From contig NZ_JAKZGP010000007.1 in assembly GCF_022549775.1 (NCBI RefSeq), positions 48,714 through 112,713 on the forward strand: DNA of 64,000 nucleotides, written 5' to 3'. The stretch comes from Belliella filtrata. GTDB lineage: Bacteria > Bacteroidota > Bacteroidia > Cytophagales > Cyclobacteriaceae. The notes beneath the pieces were generated by a model. The model saw only the letters and a program-made list of their open reading frames with translations, was not told where the DNA came from and made no database searches. Shown here piece after piece: positions 53,365 to 63,083 of the stretch. Positions within the stretch are counted from its first letter, which is position 1; each line of letters opens with the position of its first letter. The translations under genes were made by a program, and so were the position numbers.

Positions 53365-56238
53365 ATGTCAAAAAAAAATATTGTTTTCGTATTTGGGCTA
53401 ATGGTAAATTCAATAGTTGGCTTCTGTCAAAATTTTGTGATGCCTGAGATAATACCTCCATCTCCGCAAGCCCAGATGATAGAGAAATTTATTGATTTTC
53501 CGGTGGATTTATCAAGTGGTTTACCACAAATAAGCCTTCCAATTTATACAATTAAAACGAAAGAATTTAATTTTCCAATCCAACTTAATTACCATAATTC
53601 TGGATTAAAGCCAAATTCAGATGTAAGTGGAATAGTTGGGCTCGGATGGAGCTTGAACTGTGTTGGAAACGTTAGTAGGATAATGAATCAAATGCCTGAT
53701 GAGAAGCATTGGAATTACCAAATTCCAGACAAATATGCAATTAGCAGTAATACAAATAATCTTGTTGCAGATCCAGATGCTGATATTTTGGATAAAATAG
53801 CAAGAGATGTGAGAGATTCAGAACTAGATCTTTTTACCTATAATTTCCCATCAAAAGGTGGAGGTAAGTTTGTATTTGAACGTAGTAGTCAAATGGAGGC
53901 ATTTTTAAAGCCTATTACATTACCTTATTCCCCAGTTAAAATCGCCCCTGTTTTGGGTAATGAGCAAGGTGTTATCTTTGACTATTTTGAAATTACAGAT
54001 GATGAAGGGGTTTTGTATCGATATGGCAAATCTGTTTCAAGCACCCAAAGTGGATTTCGTGAAAAATATTTCAATTGGAACAAACCTTCTGAAGCTGGTT
54101 ATAATTCTTGGTTGTTGACTGAAATTATTTCGGCAAATAAGTCTGATACAATTTCTTTTGAGTACGGTTATATGCTAAATTCTCAGGGGAATAATGGTTT
54201 CAGCAAAAGTAATCAAAGCTTTAGCAAAAATGTAAGAATCACTAGAATGGGGGGACACGGTGAAGTCGGTCAAAATCAATATTCAGGTACTGAAATTAAA
54301 AGTTATTTGTATGGATACACTGAATTAAGAATTGAAAAAATCAAATTCAAATCTGGAAGGGTTGAATTTAGTTACGATCATTCAATCAGTCCTCAAATGC
54401 TTGATAACATAAAGGTGTTTTCCAATGAATTATCATCTCCAATAAAGACGGTCCAATTTTCTCGTTCTCAATTTTCAGAGTCTCAAAACAAAATAAATTG
54501 GTACAAACTTGATGATTTGACTTTTTATGATGAAAATTTAGTAAAGGTCAATGGTTATAGTTTTCAGTACTATTTTCATGGACTTCCAAATATAAATACT
54601 TCTAGTATTTATACGCCCCAAACATATTCAATTGATCATTTCGGCTATTTTAATGGCGCATTAAATGCGAATTTAATGCCTAATTTTTCATGGAATGGGA
54701 TGGTTTTTGGGGGACCAAATATTTTTGGTTCAGCCATTAGGTCTCCAAACTCCTATTATGCTTTATCAGGTGCATTAAAATCGATTATAAATGTTACAGG
54801 TGGTGAACATACTTTTGAATATGAAGGTAATGTTGGTAAATATGGGAATAATGTGGGTGGAATTAGAATAAAAAATATAATTGATAACTCAAATAGCGAT
54901 ATTATTTCTAGAAATTTCAAGTATGAGGATAGTGTGTCGGAGTTTATAAACCAAGATTACTTCAAGAGTCATAATATTGTAGCTAGCGGCGGTCAACCCT
55001 TAAATCCCGAGTATGTTTTTGACTATTTCCATACTTCTTCTTCGCCAAATGTCGATATTAGCTACAATGGACGACCAATTATTTATACAAAAGTTGTAGA
55101 AAGTTATTTCGAAGGAAATCATCAAAATGGTAAGATAGAACATTTTTTTAATGCGTCATTTATTTCTCCAATCATTATGGATACTTGGAGTATTCAGCGT
55201 GGATACCCATGGTTTAATGCTGGTGGCCCCCTTAGTTTAGGACCCTTAAATGTTTTTTATAAAAACAATATATTTGGGAATGTGAATGAGTATAAATCAC
55301 TTTTTTATGATGATAAAGGGGTAGTTGTAAAGTCTATTGAAAATTTTTATTCAAATGATTTGATCAAAAGAGTTAAGGGGCTAAAAGTGAGTAGGGTAAT
55401 TGATGCCCACCAAGCATCCCACTTACGTGATAAAGTATATTTTTTTATATTTTACAATAACAATTTTGATCAACTATCCCAAAAGTTGGATAGCGCAGTT
55501 GTTAAAGAATATTTCAACACAGAGGTGAAAGAGATAACAACTAGTTTTAGTTACAATCAGAATTTGTTTAAAATAGAAGAAAGTTACAAAAACAGTAGCG
55601 GAGAAATTAATAAATATACCTATAAATACCCTTCTGATTTTGCATCGTCTGGGAATGTTTATCAAGAAATGGTTTCCAAAAACATTTTGAGTCCAGTAAT
55701 CGAGACAGCTGAATATAAAGAGGATTCTTTTTTGGGTGCTATAAAGACCAATTACCACAAATGGGGCGGAAATATTGTTAAACCGAGGACAGTTGAAACA
55801 AAAAAAGGCAGTAATGCATGGGAAAATAGGCTCAGGTACCATGACATGGATGCCCATGGAAATGTTTTGTCGGTATCCAAGGAAAATGGTACACCGACCA
55901 GCTATTTTTGGGGGTACAGTAAGCAATACCCCATTGCCAAGATAGAAAATGCCTCTTATGCCCAAATAGCCAGTGCTTTGGGTACCACGGTCAGTTCCCT
56001 AAAAAACTATACCGAATTAAACCTGACACAGCTCAACAACCTACGGAACGTGCTTCCTGGAGCTATGGTTACCACCTATACCTATGATCCACTGATAGGG
56101 ATGACAAGCGAAACGGATCCCAATGGTGTCACAACTTTTTACGAGTACGATTCATTTGGTAGGCTCAAAACCATCAGGGACAAAGATGGAAATGTCCTCA
56201 AAGGCTATGAATATAATTATAGGAATAATGGAAATTGA
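53365..56238 (+). CDS. Secreted RHS/YD-repeat protein
   Basis: A 957-residue exported protein. After the signal peptide the mature start is PEIIPPSPQAQMIEKFIDFP, then LSSGLPQISLPIYTI and SGIVGLGWSLN, an opening typical of Bacteroidota proteins that precede RHS toxins. Most of the body is beta-rich; only the end carries clear YD repeats (TTYTYDPLIGMTSETDPNGV, YEYDSFGRLKTIRD), and the protein ends soon after GNVLKGYEYNY without an RHS core or toxin domain. It probably forms part of the shell or a delivery partner of the large RHS protein downstream. Confidence 0.75.
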   Translation: MSKKNIVFVFGLMVNSIVGFCQNFVMPEIIPPSPQAQMIEKFIDFPVDLSSGLPQISLPIYTIKTKEFNFPIQLNYHNSGLKPNSDVSGIVGLGWSLNCVGNVSRIMNQMPDEKHWNYQIPDKYAISSNTNNLVADPDADILDKIARDVRDSELDLFTYNFPSKGGGKFVFERSSQMEAFLKPITLPYSPVKIAPVLGNEQGVIFDYFEITDDEGVLYRYGKSVSSTQSGFREKYFNWNKPSEAGYNSWLLTEIISANKSDTISFEYGYMLNSQGNNGFSKSNQSFSKNVRITRMGGHGEVGQNQYSGTEIKSYLYGYTELRIEKIKFKSGRVEFSYDHSISPQMLDNIKVFSNELSSPIKTVQFSRSQFSESQNKINWYKLDDLTFYDENLVKVNGYSFQYYFHGLPNINTSSIYTPQTYSIDHFGYFNGALNANLMPNFSWNGMVFGGPNIFGSAIRSPNSYYALSGALKSIINVTGGEHTFEYEGNVGKYGNNVGGIRIKNIIDNSNSDIISRNFKYEDSVSEFINQDYFKSHNIVASGGQPLNPEYVFDYFHTSSSPNVDISYNGRPIIYTKVVESYFEGNHQNGKIEHFFNASFISPIIMDTWSIQRGYPWFNAGGPLSLGPLNVFYKNNIFGNVNEYKSLFYDDKGVVVKSIENFYSNDLIKRVKGLKVSRVIDAHQASHLRDKVYFFIFYNNNFDQLSQKLDSAVVKEYFNTEVKEITTSFSYNQNLFKIEESYKNSSGEINKYTYKYPSDFASSGNVYQEMVSKNILSPVIETAEYKEDSFLGAIKTNYHKWGGNIVKPRTVETKKGSNAWENRLRYHDMDAHGNVLSVSKENGTPTSYFWGYSKQYPIAKIENASYAQIASALGTTVSSLKNYTELNLTQLNNLRNVLPGAMVTTYTYDPLIGMTSETDPNGVTTFYEYDSFGRLKTIRDKDGNVLKGYEYNYRNNGN

Positions 56239-56334
56239 TATTAGACCATCGTTTGGACAGAAATCTATAGGAGAGATTGGCTTGTTGGTCAATTTTCCAA
56301 AGTTGTCAAGTTTTAAATAAAAATACATTTAGAT

Positions 56335-56817
56335 ATGAAAAAGGCATTATTGTTTTTAATGACATTTTTAGTCGTTTTGGTTGGCTCTGCACAGCAAAGC
56401 ACCAAGGTTCAAGATGTGTCCTGTAGTTATGTTTCTCAGTTCACTGGAAAGGTTGACGGACAAAGCGATTCGGTGTTTGTCCAAACATTGGAGATTGATT
56501 TCCGGCAAGAGGTGGCGATAACAGGAGTTTCGTTTGATGACAAGGACTATCAAAATGAACTGCTGTCATCCAACAGAACCGGTGAGGCCAACAACGGGGG
56601 AGGCAAAAGTAGAAAAATGTTTATAGGTGAATCATCCCCCTATTTTGAACAGATCAAGAAATCCAAGGATATGTATTTGATGGATACCGAAAAGCGGATT
56701 TACCGGGTGAGATTGGATAGTCCAGTTCCTATCCAAACAAAAGAAGAATATCTTGACCAAGATCCAAAAATGGTTATCCGTAAACCTAAGTCAAACGATA
56801 ATCTGCCAAAGCAATGA
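56335..56817 (+). CDS. Small secreted protein between the two RHS genes
   Basis: A 160-residue exported protein with signal peptide MKKALLFLMTFLVVLVGSAQ. The mature part is hydrophilic, with no recognised motif and no further membrane segment. Its ATGA overlap with the large RHS gene indicates coupled translation, which suggests a chaperone or structural partner role. No family recognised. Confidence 0.6.
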   Translation: MKKALLFLMTFLVVLVGSAQQSTKVQDVSCSYVSQFTGKVDGQSDSVFVQTLEIDFRQEVAITGVSFDDKDYQNELLSSNRTGEANNGGGKSRKMFIGESSPYFEQIKKSKDMYLMDTEKRIYRVRLDSPVPIQTKEEYLDQDPKMVIRKPKSNDNLPKQ

Positions 56818-59800
56818 GGATCAGGACTTACTCTACTGGATGTTTGGCAACCTTCCTTGCCTTAGTCTTGCAACTGATTTCAATGGATGCTGTTTCTCAA
56901 CAATCACATACAGTACAACTATCCCCCATAAAAAGTGCAGAGGTATTGTTGTGGAATGGTGACCCCAGTTATGTCAATACTAATTTTGGTTCATCAGCAT
57001 ATTTTTCTGGACAGGCATGGACAGCTAGCGGTACTCTAAGCTTGAGAAGAGGGTTGATGCAGTTCAACTTTGGATCCTTGCCTCCCAATGCTGTAATCAC
57101 TAATGCTGTACTCAATCTATATTCACCTATAGATGGTGTTTCTTGGGCTGTGCATAGCACCATGTCGGGTTCGAACAGTGCAGGGCTGTATCTTGTTGCA
57201 CAAAGTTGGAATGAAAACACAGTAACATGGAACAACAGCCCTACTTATTATGGAAACGAAAAAGTGTCCCTACCCACCAGCAGTAATGATACTCAAAACT
57301 ATCAGGTGAACATTACCTCATTTGTTAAGCTGTGGGTTGAAGAAGGAGAACCAAACCATGGGGTATTGCTCAGGTTGGATACGGAAAATTATTACCGTAG
57401 GATGAACTTTGCCTCTAGCAAACATGCGAATGCATCCAAACATCCTAAACTTACAGTCACCTATACTGTAGAAGGGGGAAGCGGGATAACCTCTAACCAG
57501 AATTATATTTGGGAAGTGGTGCCTACCGTTCCGGTATCAAATATACCCATTGTTAGACAAAATAGCGATTTTCAGGAAAGGGTCACCTACTACGACGGCC
57601 TAGGCCGTCCGAAGCAAGAAGTTCAAAAGCAAGCTTCACCTTTGGGAAGGGATATAATCGTTCCCATAACCTATGATGGGTTTGGCAGGCAAGCAAAATC
57701 ATTCCTTCCATACACCAGAGACAACGGTACTGCAGCAGGTGATTTTCGTCCTGCTGGAGAAGCAGAGCAAAAGGCTTTTCACAACACACACTTTGGAGGA
57801 TCCTCAGGGAATTTTGCTTTTAGCGAAAATGTATATGATGGCTCTCCACTGAACAGGGTGGTGGAAGCACATTCCCCGGGTCAGCCATGGGCTAGAACAG
57901 CCCATGGAGGTGGCAACAAGCCTGTGAAGATGGATTACCTTACTAATATCGCTGCAGATAATGTCTTTTTGTGGGAAATATCTAATAGTCGTCCAATCGC
58001 CTATCGATACTATAATCCCGGTACATTATATAAAACGATCACTACTGATGAGGATGGAAACAAAATAGTTGAGTTCAAAGATTTTCAAGATAGAGTAATA
58101 CTTAAAAGAGTGCAGGCGACAGCAAGCACTTGGGCAAATACTTATTATGTTTATGATGATTTTGGGAATTTGACTTATGTATTTCCTCCTGAAATGCAGA
58201 ATGGTTATAACAGTACCAATTTGAATACCCCCTCTGGTTTTTATCTAGTAACGGAGAATATTAACTACAATGCTATTCCAAGTGCAAACCGTAACAAAGT
58301 AGCCTATATTCCTACGGCGACAGTGACCATTAGCCCTGGAACAACCCTAGCAGCAGGAGTTGAGATTAAACAGCATGGTGTAATGCCAAGCCAAGATCAC
58401 CTTGATAACTGGGCATTTCAATATAAGTATGATGGGAGGAATAGACTGGTAGAAAAGCAGGTGCCTGGAGCCAAGCCTGTATATTTGGTTTATGATAAAC
58501 TTGACAGGTTGGTGTTGAGTCAGGACGGTAACCAATATCCCAACAAATGGAGCTTTACAAAATACGATGCATTCAACAGGCCTGTCATTACAGGAGAAAA
58601 AGCTATTCCAAACGTTTCATTGACGACAATTAGAAGCAATGTCCATAACCATTCAGTTTTATCGGAAAGTTATACCGGGAATGGAATTACCAAATATGCC
58701 AACACTACCTATCCTGCTTCGGTAACCGATGCTGATATCCATACAATCACTTATTACGATGACTACAGGTTTACCAGCACGACTTTCAGTCTACCTTCAG
58801 GTCAGTTCAATACCACAGGAGGGAACATAGTTCCTGCTGTATTTTTAACCGTCAAGGGTCAAGTCACTGGTACTAAAGTGAAGGTCTTGGGAACTACAAA
58901 CCAATATGTGGAAACAGTAAACTTCTATGATGATCGCTATAGGTTGATCCAATCCAGGATGGTGAATTACAAAAATGGTAATGATGTACTCACCACGCAG
59001 TATGATTTTGCGGGTAGGGTAAGGAAAACCTACCTGCAGCACAACAATCCCGCTGCGGATATCAAAAACATCGCTATTGCTCAGGATTACAGTTATGACC
59101 ATGCAGGTAGGCTACTAACTGTTACCCACAAAATTAATAATTCCCCTACGATTACCCTTTTAAGTAATACTTATAATGAGCTGGGAGAGTTGATCAAAAA
59201 GGATCTGGCCAATGGCTATGAAGACATAGATTATGCCTACAACATGCGGGGCTGGCTGACCAGGATCAATAACCTGTCGGATGCTACACCGAAGCTTTTT
59301 GAAATGGATTTGAAATATAACGATGCGCCTACAGCCAATAGGAGATTCAATGGTAACATAGGTCAGACCGAATGGAAGAATCCATATGAGTCTATGAAGA
59401 ATTCCTACGCTTACACTTATGACCAAATGAACAGGCTGACAACTGCTATTTATAGCAACAATGCCTCAGGAAATACCATGAACTTCAATGTTCCTGCGAT
59501 AAGCTATGACCTGAATGGAAACATAAAGACATTGCAGCGTAGAGGGAATCACAATGACACGCCAAATCAACTGATAGACAACCTGACCTATACCTATGCT
59601 AAAGGCAATCAGCTTAGCAAGGTGACAGATGCCACAGGGATAAGCTCAGGCTTCAAAGACGGAGCAAATGTAGCCGATGAGTATCTCTATGATCCAAATG
59701 GCAACATGACAGTTGATAGGAACAAAGGCATTACGTCGATTACTTACAACCCACTGAATCTACCAAGCAAGGTAACCTTCAGCGCATCCAAATACATAGA

Positions 59801-61613
59801 ATATACCTACGATGCCAGTGGTAGCAAGCTGTCCCAAAAATCGGTAGATGGAGGTACAACCAAAATCTCAGATTACGTAGGAGGTTTTGTATATGAGAAC
59901 AACAAGCTGCAGTTTATGCAACATGATGAAGGTCGAGTAGTAGCCAAAAGAAATGCTTCGGGGACATTCCAGAACTACGAGTACCAGTACCACCTGAAAG
60001 ACCACTTGGGTAATGTGAGGGCAACTTTCAAGACACAGCATGATATAGATCAATATCTGGCAACATTCGAGAATGCTTCAAGTACCTATGAGAACAATTA
60101 TTTCAGCAGGTACGGCGAAGTTACCAGAATCAATGCCCCAATATTTAACAGAACTTCAGGGTCTGGAAATTCATTTTCTGTTAGGCTTACTGGAGTAGGA
60201 AATTCAAAGCATGGATTAGCGAAATCCCTTGCAGTGAAGCCCGGAGATAAAATAGATGCGGAAGTTTATGTGAAATATCTGGATCCGAGTACTACAGGAA
60301 CCCCAGGGTCAGCCTTTGCACAGCTGATCACCAATTTGGCAAACAATGCCTCAAGTGTAGTGATAGATGGAGCCACGGCTGGAACTAACCCGATGCCCTT
60401 TGCAGGCTTGATGGGCTATGGAAGTGACAACTCCACAGGGCCTAAGGCATACCTGAATGTCCTGGTCTTTGACCAAAACTATCAGTTTCAGCCAAATCAG
60501 AGCACTTTCAAATCAGTGACTTTAGCAGCCAGAGAGACAGGGACGAATGTTCCGCACGAACTCTTAAAAACGATCCAAATCACAATACAAAAGCCAGGAT
60601 ATGTGTATATTTACTTCTCCAACGAGAATCCAACTCCCGTTGAAGTGTTCTTTGATGACTTCAAGGTAACCCATACCAACAGCAACATAGTCCAAAAGGA
60701 TGACTACTATCCATTTGGAATGACGTTTAATTCATACTCGGCGCCTAGTGGGGTGGGGCAGGCATTCAAGTTTAATGGCAAGGAAAGGGAAGAGCTGACA
60801 GGCTGGGATGACTTTGGGGCTAGGATGTATATGAGTGATTTGGGGAGATGGGGAGTTGTTGACCCGTTGGCGGATGCCCTGCCCGGTTGGTCTCCATATG
60901 TATTCAGTCTGAATAATCCGATATTGTTTATTGACCCAGATGGTCAGTTTCCTTATACGTTCCATGTGAGATCATTTCATCCAGATAGAACTTTTGGAGG
61001 CGGATTTATGGGTGATAATAGGGGTTTTTCTAATAATCCAAGCTCTTCTGCCAGAATAGCTCAGCACTTCACATTTGACCCGAGTACAGGTCAAACTTCA
61101 AATAAGGGTTTTGCTAATAACCTTTCGATGCATCCAGGTGGATTTGTAGGTACAAGGGGTGTGTGGGGAATTGGAAAAGAAGTACCAAATGAAGCATATT
61201 ACAATGTTTCAGGAGGAAACGGCTCTTACAATATCTCGACCGGTTATGAAGGAGCGAATCCGTTGACACCAGGGTTTATGACTCCTGATATTGATGTTCA
61301 TTCCAAATTTTCTATTACTGAGAATTTAGAAAAAGGCATATTATCTGTTGGGGCAAGCATTAAGGGGGATAACTTCCCAAGTGCAGAAGCTTTTCTTACA
61401 GATCAGACAGGAAACTCTGTTTTTATTGGAGTCAGCTCATTAAATGGCAGTGTATTGACAAGCTTGTGGGGAGATAATTACAGGGAAATGATAAATGCAA
61501 ACTTCAGCATAAACATTGACAACAAAGGAACTTTCACGAGTATAACGGTGGGAGATAGGAGCTTTACACTTGACGAATGGAACAAGCAATTTGAAACTCG
61601 ATCTACTAGGTAA
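56814..61613 (+). CDS. Large DNRLRE-DUF6443-RHS protein with variable C-terminal tip
   Basis: A 1599-residue exported protein. After a signal peptide comes a DNRLRE/CBM96-like domain (about 33-215; RRGLMQFNFGSLPPNAVITN, WNENTVTWNNSPTYYG). DUF6443 follows (about 230-360; ERVTYYDGLGRPKQEVQKQA), then many YD repeats forming the RHS shell. The core ends with the canonical FNGKEREELTGWDDFGARMY, LGRWGVVDPLAD and LNNPILFIDPDG near residue 1375. The last about 220 residues are the variable tip, rich in G, N and S, with no toxin motif I can name. A small membrane protein follows 4 bp later. Homologous decayed DNA lies downstream at 62.3-63.5 kb. Confidence 0.88.
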   Translation: MRIRTYSTGCLATFLALVLQLISMDAVSQQSHTVQLSPIKSAEVLLWNGDPSYVNTNFGSSAYFSGQAWTASGTLSLRRGLMQFNFGSLPPNAVITNAVLNLYSPIDGVSWAVHSTMSGSNSAGLYLVAQSWNENTVTWNNSPTYYGNEKVSLPTSSNDTQNYQVNITSFVKLWVEEGEPNHGVLLRLDTENYYRRMNFASSKHANASKHPKLTVTYTVEGGSGITSNQNYIWEVVPTVPVSNIPIVRQNSDFQERVTYYDGLGRPKQEVQKQASPLGRDIIVPITYDGFGRQAKSFLPYTRDNGTAAGDFRPAGEAEQKAFHNTHFGGSSGNFAFSENVYDGSPLNRVVEAHSPGQPWARTAHGGGNKPVKMDYLTNIAADNVFLWEISNSRPIAYRYYNPGTLYKTITTDEDGNKIVEFKDFQDRVILKRVQATASTWANTYYVYDDFGNLTYVFPPEMQNGYNSTNLNTPSGFYLVTENINYNAIPSANRNKVAYIPTATVTISPGTTLAAGVEIKQHGVMPSQDHLDNWAFQYKYDGRNRLVEKQVPGAKPVYLVYDKLDRLVLSQDGNQYPNKWSFTKYDAFNRPVITGEKAIPNVSLTTIRSNVHNHSVLSESYTGNGITKYANTTYPASVTDADIHTITYYDDYRFTSTTFSLPSGQFNTTGGNIVPAVFLTVKGQVTGTKVKVLGTTNQYVETVNFYDDRYRLIQSRMVNYKNGNDVLTTQYDFAGRVRKTYLQHNNPAADIKNIAIAQDYSYDHAGRLLTVTHKINNSPTITLLSNTYNELGELIKKDLANGYEDIDYAYNMRGWLTRINNLSDATPKLFEMDLKYNDAPTANRRFNGNIGQTEWKNPYESMKNSYAYTYDQMNRLTTAIYSNNASGNTMNFNVPAISYDLNGNIKTLQRRGNHNDTPNQLIDNLTYTYAKGNQLSKVTDATGISSGFKDGANVADEYLYDPNGNMTVDRNKGITSITYNPLNLPSKVTFSASKYIEYTYDASGSKLSQKSVDGGTTKISDYVGGFVYENNKLQFMQHDEGRVVAKRNASGTFQNYEYQYHLKDHLGNVRATFKTQHDIDQYLATFENASSTYENNYFSRYGEVTRINAPIFNRTSGSGNSFSVRLTGVGNSKHGLAKSLAVKPGDKIDAEVYVKYLDPSTTGTPGSAFAQLITNLANNASSVVIDGATAGTNPMPFAGLMGYGSDNSTGPKAYLNVLVFDQNYQFQPNQSTFKSVTLAARETGTNVPHELLKTIQITIQKPGYVYIYFSNENPTPVEVFFDDFKVTHTNSNIVQKDDYYPFGMTFNSYSAPSGVGQAFKFNGKEREELTGWDDFGARMYMSDLGRWGVVDPLADALPGWSPYVFSLNNPILFIDPDGQFPYTFHVRSFHPDRTFGGGFMGDNRGFSNNPSSSARIAQHFTFDPSTGQTSNKGFANNLSMHPGGFVGTRGVWGIGKEVPNEAYYNVSGGNGSYNISTGYEGANPLTPGFMTPDIDVHSKFSITENLEKGILSVGASIKGDNFPSAEAFLTDQTGNSVFIGVSSLNGSVLTSLWGDNYREMINANFSINIDNKGTFTSITVGDRSFTLDEWNKQFETRSTR

Positions 61614-61617
61614 TGCA

Positions 61618-61986
61618 ATGGAAGCTCTTAAGAAAATAGCATACATACTTTTATCACTATCTCTTCTTCCGGTACTTGCTACCTACTTTGCTTATGGCAA
61701 TACATTGGAAATGGTGTTCTTCACAGTAACCTTACTGTTCTTTACAGGACTACTTTACCTCGTATTTGCTACCTCAAAGCGAGTTGCTTTGGTAGTGCTT
61801 TTCTTTGGGATTGGCTTGTTCATTATACAGCTTATCCAATTGAATCAACTTTGGTTTGATAACGAAGGTGGTGATCCGAGAGTACCGATAGTCTTTACTC
61901 TACAAAGTATATTTACTGTAATTGTGCTAATCCTATTGATGAAGGATAGCAAGGTTAAGGCTCTAAGTGGTAAAAAATCAATCTAA
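61618..61986 (+). CDS. Small polytopic membrane protein, candidate immunity partner
   Basis: A 122-residue protein with four hydrophobic helices (starting MEALKKIAYILLSLSLLPVL) and a short lysine-rich tail. ATG 61618 lies 4 bp after the RHS stop, the position where immunity genes of polymorphic toxins are usually found. It has no recognised domain. A membrane immunity protein would suit a tip acting at or in the inner membrane, but this is inference. A strong terminator follows. Confidence 0.6.
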   Translation: MEALKKIAYILLSLSLLPVLATYFAYGNTLEMVFFTVTLLFFTGLLYLVFATSKRVALVVLFFGIGLFIIQLIQLNQLWFDNEGGDPRVPIVFTLQSIFTVIVLILLMKDSKVKALSGKKSI

Positions 61987-61990
61987 CTAA

Positions 61991-62024
61991 AGCAAAAAGC
62001 CCGGCGATGTCCGGGCTTTTTGCT
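61991..62024. terminator. Strong bidirectional terminator ending the RHS operon
   Basis: AGCAAAAAGCCCGG and CCGGGCTTTTTGCT are perfect 14-bp complements around a six-base loop. With A- and T-runs inside the arms it can act on both strands, including for the broken regulator gene converging from the right. Confidence 0.92.
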
Positions 62025-62306
62025 TACAGTGTGGCTATGTTTTTCTGGAGGTAGTCCTTGAAGCGTTTTTTGGAGACGAAAGTCTCAATAAGCTTCAGGA
62101 GGATGGATTTTTCCTCTTCGTCGAGTTCGTTGATCAGCTGTAGCTGTTTGAGTGCTGCCTTGTCGTTGACGGATACCTCGGCTGGGACGCCGTTCTTTTC
62201 GTCGAAGTAGATCACTTCGTCCACCGACATCCCGAATTTTGTCGACCAATTCTAGGGCATCGACGGGGATCTCCTGCTGGTTGTTTTCCATCTTGAAGTA
62301 TACGAT
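62024..62306 (-). pseudogene. XRE-family regulator fragment, head missing and frameshifted
   Basis: The minus strand encodes MENNQQEIPVDALELVDK, then, after one A too many in the run near 62240, FGMSVDEVIYFDEKNGV and on to KRFKDYLQKNIATL. This is the end of the helix-turn-helix plus the C-terminal tail of an XRE-type regulator often next to toxin genes in Bacteroidota. The N-terminal helices are missing: the frame is cut where the RHS copy begins. Confidence 0.6.
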
Positions 62307-62414
62307 TCTATGCCAAAGGCAATCAGCTTAGCAAGGTGACAGATGCCACAGGGATAAGCTCAGGCTTCAAAGACGGAGCAAATGTAGCCGATGAGTATCT
62401 CTATGATCCTAATG

Positions 62415-62491
62415 AGGACTGAGCGTTAAAAAAGCTTTGATAAAGCTTTTAGCGAAGGGCCAGGTTGCAGGGTGGGTTTAAAAGAGTGTGG
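62415..62491. repeat. Hairpin-type insertion 1 in the RHS copy
   Basis: About 77 bp replace 29 bp of the parent gene. GCGTTAAAAAAGCTTT and AAAGCTTTTAGCG form a stem-loop (62423-62454), followed by AAGGGCCAGGTTGCAGGG. A similar tail follows insertion 2. Confidence 0.65.
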
Positions 62492-62695
62492 GAATCACTA
62501 GAATCACTTACAACCCACTGAATCTACCAAGCAAGGTAACCTTCAGCGCATCTAAAAACATAGAATATACCTACGATGCCAGTGGCAGCAAGCTGTCCCA
62601 GAAAACGGTAGATGGAGGAACTACCAAGGTTTCGGATTATGTAGGAGGCTTTGTATATGAGGACAATAAGTTACAGTTTTTACAACATAATGAAG

Positions 62696-62757
62696 CGGTT
62701 AAGCCGTTAAGAAACAGTCCAGTGGACTGTTTTAGGCTTAAGCAAGGTTGCGGGAAG
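62696..62757. repeat. Hairpin-type insertion 2 in the RHS copy
   Basis: About 62 bp inserted between GATGAAG-like and AGTAGC-like parent sequence. AAACAGTCCA-G-TGGACTGTTT (62712-62732) is a perfect palindrome, enclosed by GGTTAAGCC and GGCTTAAGC outer arms, then AAGGTTGCGGG, as in insertion 1. Confidence 0.65.
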
Positions 62758-62808
62758 GAGTAGCTAAAAAAAATGCTTCGGGTACATTTAAAAACCACGA
62801 GTATCAGA

Positions 62809-63083
62809 ATTAAATTTCCAATCTAATGTTGGTTTTATTTCCTCAAACTGTTTTTCATGCTTGCGGGTGGGATGACGGAGATCCGGGCCAGCGGTGGCCT
62901 GTAGCCTGGATAGGATTTCTCCGTCTTGACTTTTTTGTTACTTTTTGTGTCAAGACAAAAAGTAAGAGGAATTGATCAAGATAAACTTCACCATTTCACT
63001 AACTGTCCAAAGTTTCCCTATTATATTTTTAGTAAGAAATAACGATCATTTACACACGATCCAACAATCGTAAGGATTAAATA
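62809..63083. repeat. 275-bp insertion with nested inverted repeats
   Basis: No match to the RHS parent. At 62923-62966 GTCTTGAC pairs with GTCAAGAC and TTACTTTTTGT pairs with ACAAAAAGTAA, forming interlocked inverted repeats of a kind I recognise from intergenic repeats in Bacteroidota genomes. No gene is visible in the block. Confidence 0.55.
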
